Of a DNA stretch of 28,118 bases, positions 15,819-24,600 are shown in pieces. This DNA is from CAZWEZ01 sp964632795 (GTDB lineage Bacteria > Pseudomonadota > Alphaproteobacteria > Rhodospirillales > 2-02-FULL-58-16), in assembly GCA_964632795.1 (NCBI GenBank), contig CAZWEZ010000046.1:1-28118 (forward strand), given 5' to 3'. The number at the start of each line of letters is the position of its first letter. Position 1 is the first letter of the stretch. The translations under genes and the position numbers were made by a program. The notes below the pieces were generated by a model, which saw nothing but the letters and a program-made list of their open reading frames with translations, did not search any database and was not told where the DNA came from.

Positions 15819-16625
15819 TCAGGCCCGCGGCTTCGACGACAACCCGGCGATCACCCCGCGCAGGGTGCGGACCTCCTGTTCGGTCAGCCGGGCGCGCTGG
15901 AACAGGTTGCGCAGGTTGCGGACCATGATCGGCCGCTTCTCGCGGAGCCGCAGGAAGCCGCAGGCGTCGAGCTCCGCTTCCAGGTGCTCGAACATGGCGA
16001 TGAGTTCCTCCTTGGTCGCCGGACGGCTGTCCTTGGGGATGGGGAGCCGGACCGCCGGGGCGCCGGGGCGCCCGGCGAGGAACCATTCGTAACCGACCAG
16101 CAGCACCGCCTGGGCCAAATTCAGCGAGCAAAACGCCAAGTTCAGCGGCGCCGACAGGATGCCGTCGCACAGCGCCACGTCGTCGTTGTCCAGGCCCTTG
16201 GCCTCGGGCCCGAAGACCACCCCCGAGCGCCCGCCCCCGGCGCCGAAGGCCCGCATCTCGGCGGCGGCACGGCGCGGGGTGAGCACCTCCTTGACCATGT
16301 CGCGCGACCGCGCCGTCGCCGCGTAGACCAGCCCCAGGTCGGCCACCGCCTCGGCCGTGGTCGCGAACACCCGTGCTGCGTCGAGCACCACCTCGGCGCC
16401 GGCCGAGGGCTTGACCGCCTTGCCGTTGGGCCAGCCGTGGCGCGGCGCCACCAGGCGCAGGTCGGTGAGCGAGCAGTTGAGCATGGAACGCGCCGCCATG
16501 CCGATGTTCTCGCCCAACTGGGGGCGGACCAGGATCACCGCCGGCGCGTCCTCGCCGGGTGCCCCGGCGCTCTCCTTGGCCGGCCGCCGGGGGGGGTCGG
16601 TTCCGGCCATGGCGAGGACGCTCAC
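15819..16625 (-). CDS. trmJ: TrmJ-like tRNA 2'-O-methyltransferase (SPOUT family)
   Basis: The 268-residue protein has the SPOUT motifs of TrmJ, which methylates the 2'-OH of nucleotide 32 in tRNA anticodon loops. Motif 1 is ENIGMAARSMLN (about residues 39-50), motif 2 is VVFGPEAKGLDNDD (137-149), and motif 3 is PLNLAFCSLNLAQAV (160-174), which forms part of the knotted AdoMet site. Motif 2 departs from the FGRERxGL form of E. coli TrmJ because the second arginine is missing. A helical tail of about 70 residues follows. The GTG start overlaps the cimA stop in a GTGA junction, so the two are probably translated together. The first 27 residues are low-complexity, and the ATG at codon 6 is an alternative start. 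Confidence 0.85.
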   Translation of the reverse strand: MSVLAMAGTDPPRRPAKESAGAPGEDAPAVILVRPQLGENIGMAARSMLNCSLTDLRLVAPRHGWPNGKAVKPSAGAEVVLDAARVFATTAEAVADLGLVYAATARSRDMVKEVLTPRRAAAEMRAFGAGGGRSGVVFGPEAKGLDNDDVALCDGILSAPLNLAFCSLNLAQAVLLVGYEWFLAGRPGAPAVRLPIPKDSRPATKEELIAMFEHLEAELDACGFLRLREKRPIMVRNLRNLFQRARLTEQEVRTLRGVIAGLSSKPRA

Positions 16626-18223
16626 ACGCCGTTGGCAGAGACGCCGTCGCGGAACAGCTTGTAGACGATGCTGTCGCGAAGGGCGTTGTAGGAGGCGTCG
16701 ATGACGTTGGTCGAGACCCCGACGGTGGACCAGTTCTGGCCGTGGCCGTCGGCCGATTCGATCATCACCCGGGTCACCGCCCCGGTGCCCTCGCCGGGGG
16801 TCAGGATGCGCACCTTGTAGTCGACCAGGCGGAGGTCCTCGAGCCGCGGATACATCGGAAGCAGGACCTTGCGCAACGCCGCGTCCAGCGCGTTGACCGG
16901 ACCGTTGCCCTCGGCCACCGACATCAACGGCTGGCCGTGGGCCTCCAGCTTGACGGTGGCTTCCGACAGCGTGATCAGTTCCCCCTTGGCGTTCCAGCGT
17001 CGCTCGTCGATGACCCGGAAGCTGGCCAGCCGGAAGTACTCCGGCACCTCGCCCAGCGCCCGGCGGGCCAGCAACTCGAAGCTGGCCTCGGCGCCGTCGT
17101 AGGCGTAGCCGTCGAACTCGCGCTGCTTGACGGTCTCGACCAGTTCGCCCAGCTTGGGGTCGTTGGCGTCGATTTCGACTTCGATCTCGCGGAAGCGGGC
17201 GATGATGTTGGACTTGCCCGATTGGTCGGAGACCACGATGTGGCGGCGGTTGCCGACCACCTCGGGATCGACGTGCTCGTAGGACCGCGGGTCCTTCTCC
17301 ACCGCCGAGGCGTGGACCCCGCCCTTGTGGGCGAAGGCCGATTCGCCGACGTAGGGCGCGCCGCGGTCGGGAGCCCGGTTGAGACGCTCATCCAGCAGCC
17401 GCGAGAGGTGGGTCAACCGGGCCAGGTCGTCGCTCGAAACCCCGGTCTCGTAGCCCATCTTGAGGACCAGCGAGGGGATCACCGAGACCAGGTTGGCGTT
17501 GCCGCAGCGCTCGCCGAGGCCGTTGATGGTGCCCTGGACGTGGCGCACCCCGACGCGGACCGCGATCAGGGTGTTGGCCACCGCGTTGCCGGTATCGTCG
17601 TGGCAGTGGATGCCCAACCGCTCGCCGGGGATGTGGGCCATGACCTCGCCGACGGTGCGTTCGATCTCGTCGGGCAGGGTGCCGCCGTTGGTGTCGCACA
17701 GCACGATCCAGCGGGCGCCCGCCTGGTGGGCCGCGTGCAGGCAGTCGAGCGCGAAGGCGGGATTGGACCTGTAGCCGTCGAAGAAGTGCTCGGCGTCGAA
17801 GACCACCTCGTCGGCATTGTCCAGGGCGGCCCGCACGCTGTCGGCGATCATCGCCACGTTTTCCTCGAGCGCGACGCCCAGCGCCACCTCGACGTGGAAG
17901 TCCCAGGTCTTGCCGAACAGGCACAGGACCGGGGTCCCGGTCTGATAAAGGGCGACCAGTCCGGGGTCGTTCTCGGCGCTGCGCCCGGCGCGCCGGGTCA
18001 TGCCGAAGGCGCTGAGCCGGGCACGTTCGAACTTCGGCGGGTCCTCGAAGAAGGCGCTGTCGGTGGGGTTGGCCCCCGGCCAGCCGCCCTCCACGTAGTC
18101 GATGCCCAACTCGTCCAGTTCCCGGGCGATGGCCTTCTTGTCGGCCGGACTGAAGCCGACGCCCTGGGTCTGGGCGCCGTCGCGCAGCGTGCAGTCGTAC
18201 AGGTAGACGCGGTTTCCGCTCAT
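16622..18223 (-). CDS. cimA: (R)-citramalate synthase
   Basis: The 533-residue protein condenses pyruvate with acetyl-CoA to citramalate, the first step of threonine-independent isoleucine synthesis. The signature YDCTLRDGAQTQGV is at residues 9-22, the metal-site HCHDDTGNAVANT near 205, and GLGERCGN near 225. A C-terminal LeuA-type allosteric domain occupies about residues 400-520. The spacing and the TLRDGAQ-TQG motif point to the long CimA form rather than 2-isopropylmalate or homocitrate synthase, although a related function cannot be ruled out. ATG at 18221-18223 is chosen because the family starts close to this point. The TTG 13 codons upstream adds residues with no family support. It is divergent from the flavoprotein gene, with 170 bases between. 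Confidence 0.9.
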   Translation of the reverse strand: MSGNRVYLYDCTLRDGAQTQGVGFSPADKKAIARELDELGIDYVEGGWPGANPTDSAFFEDPPKFERARLSAFGMTRRAGRSAENDPGLVALYQTGTPVLCLFGKTWDFHVEVALGVALEENVAMIADSVRAALDNADEVVFDAEHFFDGYRSNPAFALDCLHAAHQAGARWIVLCDTNGGTLPDEIERTVGEVMAHIPGERLGIHCHDDTGNAVANTLIAVRVGVRHVQGTINGLGERCGNANLVSVIPSLVLKMGYETGVSSDDLARLTHLSRLLDERLNRAPDRGAPYVGESAFAHKGGVHASAVEKDPRSYEHVDPEVVGNRRHIVVSDQSGKSNIIARFREIEVEIDANDPKLGELVETVKQREFDGYAYDGAEASFELLARRALGEVPEYFRLASFRVIDERRWNAKGELITLSEATVKLEAHGQPLMSVAEGNGPVNALDAALRKVLLPMYPRLEDLRLVDYKVRILTPGEGTGAVTRVMIESADGHGQNWSTVGVSTNVIDASYNALRDSIVYKLFRDGVSANGV

Positions 18224-18393
18224 CGCCGTGGTCCGCCAATCGGTCGCCGGAATCCCCGACAATGCCGAATTCGGGACCGCCGCTCAAGGATTTCCGGCAT
18301 TACCGGGGGAATCGATGTCATGGGTATTGACCCCGCCCACCGAGTACGCGACAAGCTACGGTCTCGAAAAATTCCAACGAGGGGTAGGTAGCG

Positions 18394-20841
18394 ATGGCTG
18401 TGAGTTTCCCAACCCAGGCCCGGGCGGTTGTGGTCGGCGGCGGCGTGGTCGGCTGTTCGGTGGCCTATCATCTGACCAAGGTCGGCTGGAGCGACGTCGT
18501 CCTGCTCGAGCGCAAGACCCTGACCAGCGGCACCACCTGGCACGCGGCGGGCCTGATCGGCCAGCTCAGGGCGACCTCCAACATGACCAACCTGGCCAAG
18601 TACACCGCCGACCTGCTGTTCAAGCTGGAAGACGAGACCGGCCAGTCGACCGGCTTCATCCAGTGCGGCTCGCTGGCCGTCGCCCCCCACCAGGAGCGCT
18701 TCGAGGAACTCAAGCGCGGCGGCTCCATGGCCTCCAACCTGGGCCTGGAGGCGGTGGTCCTGACCCCGGCCGAGTGCAAGGAGATGTGGCCGCTGTGCAA
18801 CGTCGAGGACATCGTCGGCGGCCTGTTCCTGCCCAAGGACGGCCGGGGCAGCCCGACCGACATCACCCAGGCCTTCGCCAAGGGGGCCAAGATGGGCGGC
18901 GCCAAGATCTTCGAGAACACCAAGGTCACCGGCGTCAAGCAGAAGGACGGCCGCGTCACCGGGGTGTCCACCGACAAGGGCGACATGGCGTGCGAGGTGG
19001 TGGTCAACTGCGCCGGCATGTGGGGCCGCGAGTTCGGCCGCATGGCCGGCGTCGCCGTGCCGCTGCACGCCGCCGAACACTTCTACATCGTCACCGAGAC
19101 CATGGAAGGCATGGAGAAGAACCTGCCGGTGCTGCGCGACCCCAGCAGCTGCATCTACTGCAAGGACGAGACCGGCAAGCTGATGATCGGCTGCTTCGAG
19201 CCGGTGGCCAAGCCGTGGGGCATGGAGGGCATCCCCGAGGACTTCGAATTCGGCCAGCTTCCCGACGACTGGGAGCACTTCGAACCGATCCTCGAGGGCG
19301 CCATGCACCGCATCCCGGCGCTCAAGGAGGTCGGCATCCAGTTGTTCTTCAACGGCCCCGAGAGCTTCACCCCGGACGACCGCTACCAACTCGGCGAGGC
19401 GCCCGAACTCAAGGGCTTCTTCCACGCCTGCGGCTTCAACTCGGTCGGTCTGCAATCGGCCGGCGGGGCGGGCAAGGTGTTGTCGGAATGGATCGCCGAG
19501 GGCTATCCGCCGATCGACCTGTGGGACGTCGACATCCGGCGCATGATGCCGTTTCAGAACAACGCCCGCTACCTCCACGACCGCACGGTGGAGGGGCTGG
19601 GGCTGCTCTACGCCATGCACTGGCCGTTCCGCCAGTTCGAGAGCGCGCGGCCGGTCCGCATGTCGCCGCTTCACGACCGCCTGGTCGCCGCCGGCGCCTG
19701 CATGGGCGAGATGGCCGGCTGGGAGCGGGCCAACTGGTTCGCCCCCCAAGGCGTCCAGCCCAAGTACGAATACTCCTTCGGCCGCCAGAACTGGTTCGAC
19801 CACTCGGCGGCCGAACATTTCGCGGTGCGCGAGGCGGTGGGGCTGTTCGAACAGACCTCGTTCGGCAAGTTCCTGGTCCAGGGCGACGACGCCGAGCGGG
19901 TGCTGGGACGCATCTGCGCCAACGACGTGTCGAAAGACCCGGGTCGTGTGGTCTACACCCAGTGGCTGAATGAACGCGGCGGCATCGAGACCGACCTGAC
20001 GGTGACCCGGCTGGACGAGGACCGCTACCTGGTCGTCACCGCCGGGGCCAGCCAGACGCGGGACTTCCACTGGCTGGTCGACCACATCCCCGAGGGCGCC
20101 CACGCCACGGCGACCGACGTCACCTCGGCCTACGCGGTGCTCAGCGTGATGGGCCCCAACTCGCGCCATCTGCTGTCCGGGCTGACCGACGCCGAGCTGT
20201 CGAACGACGCCTTCCCGTTCTTCACCGCCCGGGAGATCGACCTCGCCTACGCCCGGGTGTGGGCGCTGCGCGCGACCTACGTCGGCGAGCTGGGCTGGGA
20301 ACTCTACATCCCCACCGAGTTCGCGGTCCCGGTCTACGACGCGATCGTCGCGGAGGGCGGCGACTTCGGCCTCAAGCACGCCGGCTACCACGCGCTGAAC
20401 TCGTTGCGCATCGAGAAGGGCTACAAGCACTGGGGCCACGACATCACCGACGAGGACACGCCGCTGGAGGCCGGGCTGGGCTTCGCCGTCGATTTCGCCA
20501 AGAAGGGCGGCTTCATCGGCAAGGAGGCCCTGTTGGCCCAGAAGGAGAAGCCTCTTACGCGGCGCCTGGCGAGCTTCGCCATGGAAAGCCCGGAGCCCCT
20601 GCTTTACCACAACGAGCCCATCTGGCGCGACGGCCAGCGGGTCGGCTATATCACCTCGGGGATGTTCGGCCACACGGTGGGCCGCGCCATCGGCATGGGC
20701 TACGTGGAAAACGATAGCGGGGTGGATAGGGCGTTCGTCGAAGCGGGAAGCTACGAGATCGAGGTCGCCGGCCAGCGCTTGGCGGCCCGGGCCTCGCTCA
20801 AGGCCTTCTACGACCCCAAGCACCAACGGCTCAGGACGTAA
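18394..20841 (+). CDS. Dimethylglycine/sarcosine dehydrogenase-like flavoprotein (DAO-GcvT)
   Basis: The 815-residue protein joins an N-terminal FAD oxidoreductase (GGGVVG at 15-20; LTSGTTWHAAGLIGQLR with His50 at the position that binds FAD covalently in dimethylglycine oxidases) to a central FAO_M-type linker (about 370-425). GcvT and GcvT C-terminal domains follow (about 430-805). Such enzymes demethylate N-methylglycines and pass the one-carbon unit to tetrahydrofolate, in glycine betaine or choline breakdown. The exact substrate is not certain, and relatives act on sarcosine, dimethylglycine or other methylated amines. No signal peptide is present. A GGGGTAGGTAG run precedes the ATG. Codon use is extremely GC-rich at third positions, typical of a well-expressed native gene. 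Confidence 0.87.
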   Translation: MAVSFPTQARAVVVGGGVVGCSVAYHLTKVGWSDVVLLERKTLTSGTTWHAAGLIGQLRATSNMTNLAKYTADLLFKLEDETGQSTGFIQCGSLAVAPHQERFEELKRGGSMASNLGLEAVVLTPAECKEMWPLCNVEDIVGGLFLPKDGRGSPTDITQAFAKGAKMGGAKIFENTKVTGVKQKDGRVTGVSTDKGDMACEVVVNCAGMWGREFGRMAGVAVPLHAAEHFYIVTETMEGMEKNLPVLRDPSSCIYCKDETGKLMIGCFEPVAKPWGMEGIPEDFEFGQLPDDWEHFEPILEGAMHRIPALKEVGIQLFFNGPESFTPDDRYQLGEAPELKGFFHACGFNSVGLQSAGGAGKVLSEWIAEGYPPIDLWDVDIRRMMPFQNNARYLHDRTVEGLGLLYAMHWPFRQFESARPVRMSPLHDRLVAAGACMGEMAGWERANWFAPQGVQPKYEYSFGRQNWFDHSAAEHFAVREAVGLFEQTSFGKFLVQGDDAERVLGRICANDVSKDPGRVVYTQWLNERGGIETDLTVTRLDEDRYLVVTAGASQTRDFHWLVDHIPEGAHATATDVTSAYAVLSVMGPNSRHLLSGLTDAELSNDAFPFFTAREIDLAYARVWALRATYVGELGWELYIPTEFAVPVYDAIVAEGGDFGLKHAGYHALNSLRIEKGYKHWGHDITDEDTPLEAGLGFAVDFAKKGGFIGKEALLAQKEKPLTRRLASFAMESPEPLLYHNEPIWRDGQRVGYITSGMFGHTVGRAIGMGYVENDSGVDRAFVEAGSYEIEVAGQRLAARASLKAFYDPKHQRLRT

Positions 20842-20843
20842 GA

Positions 20844-20857
20844 GCCCGGCGCCGGGC
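20844..20857. terminator. Palindrome between convergent genes
   Basis: GCCCGGCGCCGGGC is a perfect 14-bp palindrome in the 21 bases between the convergent stops of the flavoprotein and SapC-family genes. It could fold into a short stem on either transcript and help end transcription from both sides, but it has no T-tract on either strand. Confidence 0.3.
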
Positions 20858-20862
20858 GGGAA

Positions 20863-21633
20863 TCAAGGCTTCCGCGGCGGCCAGCTGATCAGCTCGGCCG
20901 GCATTTCCCCTTCCTGGGCTCCGGCCGGCGTCGCCAGTCCCTGGCGCGCGGCCAACATGCCGAAGTTCTTGAGCGAACTGAAATGGGCGTAGATCAACTC
21001 CATCAGCCCCTCGCGCACCCAGTCCGCCAGGACGGCGTTACGCAGCGCCACCAGCTTCTTCCGGTCGACGGCGCGGATGCCGTCGACCGTCGCCGAGGTG
21101 CCGTCGGTCCGGGTGATATCGATCCGTTGCATGGTGAGGACCTCGGCCTCGGTCATTTGCGCCAGCAGCTTCTCGGTCGCCACCGTCTCCTGCTGGAAGG
21201 CCTTGAGGAACTCGACCGCCTTGTTCAACGTCGGCTCCATTTGGCCGTCGGCGGCATACAGCGGCTCGCCTTCGCCTTCGCCGCTCGTGAAGTGGGGCGC
21301 GTCGCTAACGAACATCACCGTGTAGTTGTCTGGCCGGTCGGTGTTGCCGAGGATGAACGGATAGCGCCTGACGTGCGCCGGAACGTAGGGCGCCAGCCAT
21401 TTGCCCTGTGAATCGATGAAGGCGTTGGCGCCTTCCTTCAGAGACAGCAGCGCCATCGGCAGAAGCGGACCGTCGGTGGAAAACACCACCGGAAAGTGCT
21501 TGGCGGCCTCGACCACCTCCGAGGCGCCCAACGGCACCGAGGCGAGGCCGGCGGCGAACCGGAAATCGTCGGCCGGCTTGAAACGGAGGTCCTTGTGTTT
21601 CTCGGAATCGAGGTTTTCGAGGTTGGTGAACAT
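20863..21633 (-). CDS. SapC family protein
   Basis: The 256-residue protein fits the SapC family (Pfam PF07277), which takes its name from the Campylobacter fetus S-layer secretion locus. Landmarks are HKDLRFKPADDFRFAAG near the N-terminus, the LPMALLSL and RRYPFIL segments, and the closing SLKNFGMLAARQG. It has no signal peptide or membrane helix. Family members often sit beside type I-secreted RTX or S-layer proteins. Here it lies 47 bases downstream of a giant RTX gene on the same strand, almost certainly in the same transcript. Its job is probably to help make, fold or export that protein (inference). Confidence 0.88.
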   Translation of the reverse strand: MFTNLENLDSEKHKDLRFKPADDFRFAAGLASVPLGASEVVEAAKHFPVVFSTDGPLLPMALLSLKEGANAFIDSQGKWLAPYVPAHVRRYPFILGNTDRPDNYTVMFVSDAPHFTSGEGEGEPLYAADGQMEPTLNKAVEFLKAFQQETVATEKLLAQMTEAEVLTMQRIDITRTDGTSATVDGIRAVDRKKLVALRNAVLADWVREGLMELIYAHFSSLKNFGMLAARQGLATPAGAQEGEMPAELISWPPRKP

Positions 21634-21680
21634 GTCTTCGCCCGATGAAGAAACCGAAGCAGGGGAAGAAGATTATATAG

Positions 21681-24600
21681 CTAAGCGAAGTCGCTGAAGG
21701 AGGTACCGTCCATTGCCGTAACGTCGGCAGTGTCGATGCCGGTCAAATTGGTGACTAACTCCGCCGAATCGAACACGCCATCTTCACTGCTATCGGTCTC
21801 CGAAATGCGGTACAGGGCCGCATCGGTGTTGTCGCTCAACACCATATAGAAGACATCGAGATCACCGCCTCCGGTCAGCGTGTTGGCGTGGGTGAGCGCG
21901 TTCGTGGTGTTGAGAGTGCCCTCGACGGTCGTGTTGACGAACAGTCCGGTATTGGCGCCCAATGCCGCCCCGTCGGCCCCCGTCTGGAAAGCCGTGCCGA
22001 GGCCGTGAAGGTAGGCGCCGACGAGGCTGGAGGAGAACTCTATCAGGTCGGCCCCGGGGGTGGCGCCGCTGTCGTTGAAGTCGGTGATGGTATCCCCGAA
22101 ATCGCCGGCCGCGTTATAGATGAACGTATCCTGCCCGCCGCCGCCGGTGAGGGTGTCGGCCCCGCCGCCGCCGGTGAGGGTGTCGGTCCCGCCGCCGCCG
22201 GTGATGGTGTCGACGCCGGCGGCGCCGGTGATGGTGTCGGCGTTGGCGCCACCGACGATGATGGAACCGCCGGCCGCCGCCGTGACGTTCAGAACCGTCG
22301 CCGCCTGCGCCGCCGTGGCATTTGCGAATGCCGCCCCACCACCGTCGACCTGCACGTCGATCGCAATGTCGATATTGGCACTGACGCTATCAAGATCAGC
22401 CAGATAGGTTGTGGTCACAAAGTTGTCAGCGACAAGCAGATCGCCAACACTGCCGCCGGTGGGGGTCGCCGTGCCAACAAGGACGTCGGTGGTGACGTCA
22501 AAGTCGCCGATCAGGGTGCCGGTGAGCTTGATCAGGTCGCTGCCACTGGTGATATTCCAGTCATCAATGGTATCCGAGCCCGTGGCATCGTCGGTGCTGG
22601 AGCCACCAACGCCGTCGCTGTCGCCCTTGGCGACCACGAAGATGTCGCTGCCCACCCCGCCGGTGAGGATATCGGCGCCCGTGCCGCCGGTGATGGTGTC
22701 ATTATCGACACCGCCGTCGATGGTATCCACACCCCCACCGCCGACAATAACATCGTCGCCGGACCCGCTGTTGATAGTCGACGTCGTCCCCGCGGTGATG
22801 TAGTCAGCGTAGTCGCCGCCCAGGACGGTGGAGTTGTCAACCAACTGGTAGGCGTCCCAATCGGACGTAAAACCCAACTGGTAGCTGGCCGTGGTGATTT
22901 CGGTGGTGATCGGCGTCGAGCCGGTATCGGAATAGAGCAGGATTTGATAATCGAGGCCGCCTCTGACCAGGAAATTCCCCGACCCATCCGGGGTGATCGC
23001 TGCGTTCATTACATTGGCGGTGCCTTCCGTCCCGAACAGGACGATGATATCCTGGCCGATAGTAAAGTTATAGACTTTATCTATCTCGGTGGAGATGCTG
23101 TCGATCCCGACCTCGAAGAAAAACCGGTCGGCGCCGCCGGTGGTGCCGCCGGTGCCGCCGTCTAGGACATCCAGCCCGTCGCCGCCCTTGATGGTGTCAT
23201 TACCCTCACCGCCGGTGATGTTATCGTTGCCGTCGTAGTTGAAGTTATCGTGCATGATGATGGCGTTGGTACCACCGGTCAAGGCGGTGGCGTCGATGGT
23301 GAGGTCGCCGATGGACGCGGTAGCCCTGATTTCCAGATCGCCGGTGGTCCCATCATGGTCTTGGTCAGCCGTGTTGGCGATGTTGCCGGCGCCGCCGGTG
23401 ATGATGAGGCTGTAGGCTCCTGAAGCGGCGGAAAGGTGGATGCCATCGATGTTGTTGACGGTCTTTGAGGTGAAGTCGAAGGTTCCCGCAAAGTCAAACT
23501 CGATGACGTCGAAATCTTCGTCAGCCGCGGTGCCGTCGATGCTCGCGACGTCGGTAAACTCCGAACTATCGAAGATGAAGGTATCGTCACCCGCCCCGCC
23601 GACCAGGACGTCGGCGCCATTGCCGCTGTCGATGAGGTCATCGCCGGCCCCGCCGTTGATGTTGTCGGCACCGTCGCCGCTGGTGATCGAATCGTCGCCG
23701 GCCGAACCTATTAAGGTATAGCCTTCGGTGAGTTCCAACTCCGTGTCGATGACGTTGGTGTAGTTGATGCTATTGATGGTGACGAAGTTGGTGGCGTCGG
23801 CGTTGGTGTCCGCCGACAGGTCGATCGTGGTGATGTCAGTCGCCGAGCTAGTGCCACTTTTCAGTGTGATGGAAATGACTTGGTCCGTGGCCTCATAGGC
23901 GATGATCTTTTCAATCTCGGTGACGCCGCTGAAGTCCATCGAATCCGTGATGGTGAAGGCCGCACCCCCCTCGATGGCGATGGCGTCGGTGCCGTCGTCG
24001 CCGTCGATGACGGCGTCCTTGGTGGTGGAGCCGTCGGTAAAAGCGGCCGTGCCGTCATAGAGGAAGGTGTCGTCATCCGCCCCGCCGTTGAGGGTATCGG
24101 CACCCGCATCGCCGAAGATGAGGTCATCGCCGCCGCCGCCGTCGATGGTGTCCGCCAGACCGCCGCCGTGGAGGTCGTCGATGCCGGCGCCGCCGGTGAT
24201 TTTGTTGGCACTGCCGTCGGACCCGGCAATCGTATCGCCGTTGGTTCCGGCCTTGATTTCGACGGTGTTGACGAAGGTCACGTTGGAGAAGTCGAAGCTG
24301 GTCACGTTTTCGGCTAACTGGATGATGTCGTTGTTGTCGCTTCCTCCCTCGATGGTGATCGTATCGACGACGTTGTTGCCGTCCAGATCGGTGGACGAAT
24401 CGATGGTGAGGATGGCGCCGACATCGTTGTCGTCGCTGTCGACGAACAGCTTGGCGATGCCGAACAGCGTCGAGGAGCTCAGGTTCAGGTTGCCGGTGCT
24501 GGAAATGTGCTCGTCGCCGCTGCTGACGCTTTCCGACGCCCGAAGCTGCAACCCGCTGAGCGGGGTGGAACCGTCGACAAACAGCACCGCGTTCGCATCG

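Noticed and set aside
16559..18391. A 610-codon + strand frame opposite cimA and trmJ
   Set aside because: It is the antisense shadow of two well-supported - strand genes in GC-rich DNA. The protein is low-complexity with no family.
18220..20826. An 868-codon - strand frame opposite the flavoprotein gene
   Set aside because: It mirrors the third-position bias of the real + strand gene; no recognisable domain.
22110..22260. Repeated 27-base units at the 3' end of the RTX gene that could suggest a CRISPR array
   Set aside because: They encode GGGGxDTLT calcium-binding nonapeptides in frame; there are no spacers.
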